From DASZGI01 sp035938995 (GTDB lineage: Bacteria > Actinomycetota > Actinomycetes > Streptomycetales > Catenulisporaceae): DNA of 46,179 nt. The stretch spans positions 1 through 46,179 of the forward strand of contig NZ_DASZGI010000041.1 of the NCBI RefSeq assembly GCF_035938995.1. Reading direction: 5' to 3'. Of this stretch, positions 42,586 to 46,179 are shown piece by piece (position 1 is the stretch's first letter; each line of letters starts with the position of its first letter). A model generated the notes under the pieces. It had not been told where the DNA came from. It saw only the letters and a program-made list of their open reading frames with translations, and made no database searches. The translations under genes and the position numbers were made by a program.

Positions 42586-43585
42586 GCGAACATGGCTCCT
42601 GTGCGCGGCACTCGTAGCGCTCGTACTCCTTCACAACCCCGGCGTCGTACCCGCCGACGCACAACAGTTGGTCGCGTCCACGTCCACCTCCCCCGGCAGC
42701 ATCGGCATCCAGCTGCTGGAAGGGCCCGCAAACCGGAAAGACGATCCGCGCGCGCACACGTACATCGTCGACTTCCTCGCACCCGGAACCGTCATCCACC
42801 GGAAGTTCCAGGTCGTCAACACCTCAGGTACCACGCAGCACCTTGATCTCTACGCGGCCGCGGCCGCGGTCGCGGACGGCACGTTCGCGGTCGCCCCGGA
42901 TCGCACCCCGAACGAGCTGACCAGCTGGGTCAGTCTCGATCCCACCAGCCGCGACATCCCGGCGGGCGGCCGCGCGCCGGTCGAGGCCACCATCACGGTG
43001 CCCCGGACCGCCTCATCGGGCGAACGGTACGCCGTCATCTGGGCGCAGGACGCCAGCCCGGCGGGCCCGGGCGGCACCGTCCAGATGATCAACAGGGTCG
43101 GGCTGCGCATCTACCTCGACATCGGTCCGGGCGGCGAACCGCCGTCCGACTTCCAGATCAAGGACTTGGCCGGTGCGCGCACCGCCGACGGAACACCCGA
43201 GGTCGTCGCCGACGTCCACAACACCGGCGGGCGCGCCCTCGACATGACCGGCTCCCTGTCACTCGCCGACGGCCCGGGATCCCTCAGCGCGGGGCCCTTC
43301 GCCGCGAAGCTCGGCACGACGCTGGGAATCAACGACACCGAGCGGGTCACCGTACCGTTGGATAAGCGGCTGCCCGACGGGCCGTGGACAGCGCGCCTGA
43401 CCCTTTCCAGCGGACTGGTCCAGCACGAGGCCACGGCCACCCTGACATTCCCCGCCGCCGGCACGGGCCCACTGGTCAAACCGCAGTCCACCGGCTCCGA
43501 CCTTCCCTGGATCCTGGGACTCGTCGGCGGTTTGATCCTCCTCCTGCTCATCGGCGCTCTCGTCTATCGCAGACTTCGACGCTAG
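42575..43585 (+). CDS. DUF916/WxLIP-like membrane-anchored protein
   Basis: About 336 aa from the proposed start. A signal peptide (WLLCAALVALVLL, cleavage near PADA) is followed by a DUF916-like beta domain (GSIGIQLLEGPANRKDDPRA, YIVDFLAPGTVIHRKFQV, ERYAVIWAQD). A second Ig-like domain of DUF3324 type comes next, then one C-terminal helix (WILGLVGGLILLLLIGALVY) and RRLRR. This is the layout of WxL-interacting proteins. The signal peptide frame has no ATG, GTG or TTG; CTG 42575 (or ATT 42572), overlapping the upstream gene, is the only plausible in-frame start. TTG 42668 would omit the signal peptide. Product identity is well supported; the start is uncertain. Confidence 0.78.
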   Translation: MWPRRTWLLCAALVALVLLHNPGVVPADAQQLVASTSTSPGSIGIQLLEGPANRKDDPRAHTYIVDFLAPGTVIHRKFQVVNTSGTTQHLDLYAAAAAVADGTFAVAPDRTPNELTSWVSLDPTSRDIPAGGRAPVEATITVPRTASSGERYAVIWAQDASPAGPGGTVQMINRVGLRIYLDIGPGGEPPSDFQIKDLAGARTADGTPEVVADVHNTGGRALDMTGSLSLADGPGSLSAGPFAAKLGTTLGINDTERVTVPLDKRLPDGPWTARLTLSSGLVQHEATATLTFPAAGTGPLVKPQSTGSDLPWILGLVGGLILLLLIGALVYRRLRR

Positions 43586-43599
43586 GGCAGTCCGTCGGG

Positions 43600-45111
43600 T
43601 CAAGGGCCGCGCAGCAGTTCAGCGGCGCCCGCGCCCTCGGTGACGTCGCGGGCGAGGTCGGACAGGTGCAGGTTGCGGCAGCGGGCGTACTCGCGCAGCT
43701 GGGTGAAGGCCACTTCGACGGTGATGCCGTTGCGTTCTGCCAGCATGCCCGTGGCCTGCTCGATGATCACCCGGTTGGTCAGCGCCCGCTGAAGCTGGGC
43801 GGCTATAAGTTCGGATTGATGCGCCCTGCGCTGGGCCATGATCCCGATCGTGGCCATATCGGCAAGGGCCTGGCCGATGCGCTCATCGGCCAGGCTCAGT
43901 TTCCCGGGGCGTGAGCAGAACAGGCTCAGCGCCCCGATCACGTTTTCGCGGCGTCGCAACGGCAAGGCGTGCACCGCGGCGAAACCGGTCGCCTGGGCCG
44001 CTTCGGCGAACCGAGGCCAACGCCGCCGGTTTGCGCGCAGGTCGGCGTTGACCACCGCGACTCCGCTACGGCAGACATCGACGCACGGGCCGGCATCGGA
44101 TTGCAGCGCGAACAGCTCCAGCAGGCGCGCGTTCTCGCTCGAGGCGGCCGCCGCGGACAATATCCCACGATGGTCCGTGAGCATCAGACCGGCGGCCTGC
44201 ACGTCCAGCAGTCGCACACAACGCCCGGCCAGGGTGTGCAGGAACTCGATCTCGTCGAAGTCGTCGACCAGGCTGCCGACCGTCTGAATGAACGTCTCGG
44301 CCACAGCACCACCCCGGCTCGCCCCGGTGTGAACCGTCACGGGCCGCGTCAAGGCGCCCAGCTGTTCGTTGACGTACCTGACCATGGCGTACAGGCGAGC
44401 GCAGGTGGCGCACTGGCGCAGGTGGGCGTGCAGCTTCGCGTGTTCGCGCCGCCCGACTCGGCCGCGGGCGTACACGCCCAGGCGCAGCGCGTACGGCCGA
44501 CACGCCGCATTGTCTATCTCGGTGATGTGCGCCTGCAGATAGGCCGCTCGAAGTCCTTCGCGGGCACGGCTGGCCAGCGCCGCGACCGCGCCGGCCTCGA
44601 TGCCCAGCACACCGACCAGCTGCCCCGGCCGCTGCCCCTCGACCTCGGTGTGCCACAGCACGCTCTGCCACCGCTCGGGCAGCGCCGCGAACGCGACTGC
44701 GGCCATGGACCGCTCCTGGGCCGCGAGCACCGGGTCGCCCTGCTGCGCCGACGCAGTCACGTCCGCGGTGCGCGCCGCCAGGTACACCTGCCGCTCGCCG
44801 CGCTGCCAGTCGTCTGCGATGTGCCGCATCACAGTGCCCAGGTACGGCAGCATCGCCGTGGTCGGGCCGCTGCCGTGGCGGATGGCCGACAGCACCCGGG
44901 TGAAGGCTTCGGCGCGAAGATCCTCGGCCCCGGCCCAGGTGCGCGCTAAGTAGTGTGCGCGCCTCAGCGCACGGGCCGCGTGCCGCCGATAGAGCGAGTC
45001 GAACGCCTCCGGGTCCCCAGCGCGCACCAGCCCGATCAGCACGGCGTCCGGTGGGTAGACGTCCGCCTTCCGAGCCGTCCCGGTGCCGCGCGCGGTGCGT
45101 TCCCGGTCCAT
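43600..45111 (-). CDS. Fused regulator: ECF-like sigma factor, HC2 zinc finger, GAF and ANTAR domains
   Basis: A single 503-aa frame. Residues 18-90 resemble sigma region 2 (LVRAGDPEAFDSLYRRHAAR, AEDLRAEAFTRVL). Residues 138-195 resemble region 4 (ALPERWQSVLWHTEVEGQ, ASRAREGLRAAYLQAH). A zf-HC2 anti-sigma-type zinc finger follows (C204, H230-x3-C234-x2-C237). A GAF sensor domain spans about 283-410 and an ANTAR RNA-binding domain about 438-492 (NRVIIEQATGMLAERNGI). Sigma factors act on promoters, ANTAR domains on nascent RNA hairpins, so one polypeptide could control initiation and antitermination. ATG 45111 has GGAGGGGG upstream. It converges on the WxL operon with only 14 bases between. Each domain is recognisable; the combination is unusual. 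Confidence 0.85.
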   Translation of the reverse strand: MDRERTARGTGTARKADVYPPDAVLIGLVRAGDPEAFDSLYRRHAARALRRAHYLARTWAGAEDLRAEAFTRVLSAIRHGSGPTTAMLPYLGTVMRHIADDWQRGERQVYLAARTADVTASAQQGDPVLAAQERSMAAVAFAALPERWQSVLWHTEVEGQRPGQLVGVLGIEAGAVAALASRAREGLRAAYLQAHITEIDNAACRPYALRLGVYARGRVGRREHAKLHAHLRQCATCARLYAMVRYVNEQLGALTRPVTVHTGASRGGAVAETFIQTVGSLVDDFDEIEFLHTLAGRCVRLLDVQAAGLMLTDHRGILSAAAASSENARLLELFALQSDAGPCVDVCRSGVAVVNADLRANRRRWPRFAEAAQATGFAAVHALPLRRRENVIGALSLFCSRPGKLSLADERIGQALADMATIGIMAQRRAHQSELIAAQLQRALTNRVIIEQATGMLAERNGITVEVAFTQLREYARCRNLHLSDLARDVTEGAGAAELLRGP

Positions 45112-45260
45112 CGGCGCAGGCCCCCTCCTCGCGGCACACCGCCTGCTCGCATCCGCGTTTCCCGGTCATTACTAACGTCTCGCCGTACCCACCGCCCCAG
45201 ACTTCGTCAAAGCCCACCCGAATGGATGACAATGCCTCGGTAAGTGACGTCCACGTCCGG

Positions 45261-45496
45261 TTATTGCGCGGCGTAGCAGACGCCGGCCCAGGTGAAGACT
45301 CCGGTGGTGCACGGGTCTGTCGCGGTGATGGCCTGCTGATACGCCGAGGTGGCCTCGGCCAGGACGAAGCTGAGCAGCAACGAACGGACGCGCGGTAGTA
45401 GGCGGCCGCGATCCGGATCTGTGCCCACGTCGACAACGAGAGCCCGTACTGCGTGCGTGGCCCACCGTCTTCGCTGCCTCGTTTCAGCTCACGCAC
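45261..45496 (-). pseudogene. Small frameshifted gene (about 79 codons)
   Basis: From GTG 45496 one frame gives RELKRGSEDGG and LSLSTWAQIRIAAAYYRASVR. Near 45380 the sensible frame shifts by one base and continues LLLSFVLAEATSAYQQAI to TGVFTWAGVCYAAQ and a stop at 45261. Together they read like one helical protein with two cysteines near its end. It may be a decayed gene, or a sequence error may have split it. The family is not recognised. Confidence 0.4.
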
Positions 45497-46008
45497 CTAC
45501 AGCGCGACGTCCGGAGAACTCGATCGGGTTTCGGCTGAGCGGTCATCGTGCCGAGCGGCACCGCGCGTGCGTTCTGGAATCCCCTGCCCGAACCGGCCGC
45601 TACCTGCTGGCGATGGGGCCACGCGTGCGCCCCGATCCAGGCGATCCACGCCGTTGAGGACCGCAGCCCCCAAGCGACGCGCCAAATGTTCCAGAACCAC
45701 GGCGCGGAGCTACTCGACACCTGAGCCGCCTCCATCGAAGACGACCGACATCAGGGTCGGCGACACCGCCGTCATCGAGCACGATCGTGTTCGAAGTACC
45801 TCGACGGCACAGGAGTGACGGCAAAACCCGCCGCATTGCCAGGCATTCCTCACCCTCGGCTGCGCCATCGTCTGCCGGCGGCGCCTGTAATCGCAATATT
45901 CTGATCGCTGTCAGGCGTGACCGGCCGGTGGGGATCCCGCCTTGGAGTGTCATCGGGCCCGGGGCGACGGAGGTTCGGCCGCCCCGGGCCCGACATTCTT
46001 CACACGGT
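45497..46008. other. Gene-poor interval
   Basis: About 510 bases with only short overlapping frames of no recognisable content on either strand. The sole clear structure is the hairpin at 45955-45991. The bases at 45112-45260 upstream of the fused regulator likewise hold only its promoter. Confidence 0.45.
45955..45991. terminator. Strong hairpin terminator for the LAVTG protein gene
   Basis: GGGCCCGGGGCG (45955-45966) and CGCCCCGGGCCC (45980-45991) are perfect 12-bp complements with a 13-base loop. The hairpin begins 17 bases beyond the stop codon of the minus-strand surface-protein gene. Confidence 0.8.
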
Positions 46009-46179
46009 TCAGTGTCGCCGTGCACGCCTGCCGATCGCCAATACAGCGCCACCGAAGAGGAACAGGCCCGCACCGGCAGCGGCAGGCAACAGCGGGCCGG
46101 CGCCGGTCACGGCAAGGTGCCCCGCGCGCGAAGGCGTCGCTGTCGCGGAGGGCTTCCCTCCGCCGGACGAGCCAGCGCC
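46009..46179 (-). CDS. LAXTG-anchored surface protein, C-terminal part (truncated by window edge)
   Basis: The last 56 codons of a minus-strand gene that enters from beyond the window. They encode a Ser/Thr/Pro-rich wall-spanning stretch (GSSGGGKPSATATPSRAG), then LAVTG, a hydrophobic helix (GPLLPAAAGAGLFLFGGAVL) and a basic tail (GRRARRH). LAXTG is the motif recognised by class E sortases of actinobacteria, which attach such proteins to the cell wall. No sortase gene is in the window. The frame is open to the edge, so total length is unknown. Confidence 0.82.
   Translation of the reverse strand, partial: GAGSSGGGKPSATATPSRAGHLAVTGAGPLLPAAAGAGLFLFGGAVLAIGRRARRH

Noticed and set aside
44066..45496. 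Long minus-strand frame of 476 codons
   Set aside because: Mostly a shadow of the fused sigma/GAF/ANTAR gene in another frame; only its first ~40 codons (45380-45496) look protein-like, treated as part of the frameshifted gene.

Overview
The window is high-GC DNA with actinobacterial gene order. The fhaA-fhaB-pstP-rodA-pbpA-pknB cluster is followed by a pabA/trpG-like amidotransferase, a tiny membrane protein, crgA, a rhomboid protease, a cyclophilin and a DUF5324-like protein. This set usually sits near the chromosomal origin in Streptomyces-like actinomycetes, and tRNA-Ala plus a DLW-39 protein fit the same neighbourhood. I infer a Streptomycetales/Catenulisporales-type organism, but the genus cannot be fixed from sequence alone. 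oriC itself (dnaA/dnaN) is not in the window.

Layout. 1-7.2 kb: a membrane kinase whose catalytic Asp is replaced by Asn, an archaeal-type aspartyl-tRNA synthetase behind an apparent T-box leader with an Asp specifier, a large SARP/AfsR-type regulator with an 11-bp tandem repeat just upstream, and tRNA-Leu(CAG). 7.5-15.8 kb: the conserved phospho-signalling and cell-elongation operon, closed by a strong bidirectional hairpin. 15.9-19.8 kb: small division and housekeeping genes, with a cluster of DnaA-box-like 9-mers between the convergent crgA and rhomboid genes. 19.9-22.1 kb: divergent SDR and TetR genes sharing two near-identical palindromes, then tRNA-Ala and DLW-39. A 3' tRNA-Ile-like fragment at 22.3 kb marks what looks like a synteny break.

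22.6-29.0 kb: three transglutaminase-fold proteins, a circularly permuted ATP-grasp protein, an alpha-E protein and an M20 peptidase, a set resembling predicted peptide-synthesis/processing systems. 29.3-36.6 kb: a surface-assembly locus. It has a UDP-GlcNAc 2-epimerase, a 52-aa LATTG-anchored microprotein, an exosortase-like enzyme with a Cys-Arg-His triad, a processive family 2 glycosyltransferase, a Septum_form-like protein, a polytopic membrane protein, a 40-aa membrane peptide and a secreted C-terminally anchored protein. Most genes in this run overlap by 1-4 bases.

37.0-46.2 kb: an accessory surface region. Three proteins share one WxL-like domain, one of them fused to FG-GAP and Ig-like modules. 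The last stand-alone copy is directly followed by a DUF916/WxLIP-like membrane protein, as in WxL loci of Firmicutes. The area is littered with transposase relics (IS982 type, rve type), a MITE-like element and an orphan zinc-ribbon protein. A single 503-aa regulator, apparently sigma factor + HC2 zinc finger + GAF + ANTAR, faces the WxL operon. The window ends inside an LAVTG-anchored surface protein. The most promising systems are the actinobacterial WxL-like locus with its fused regulator, the exosortase/microprotein operon, and the T-box-controlled aspartyl-tRNA synthetase.
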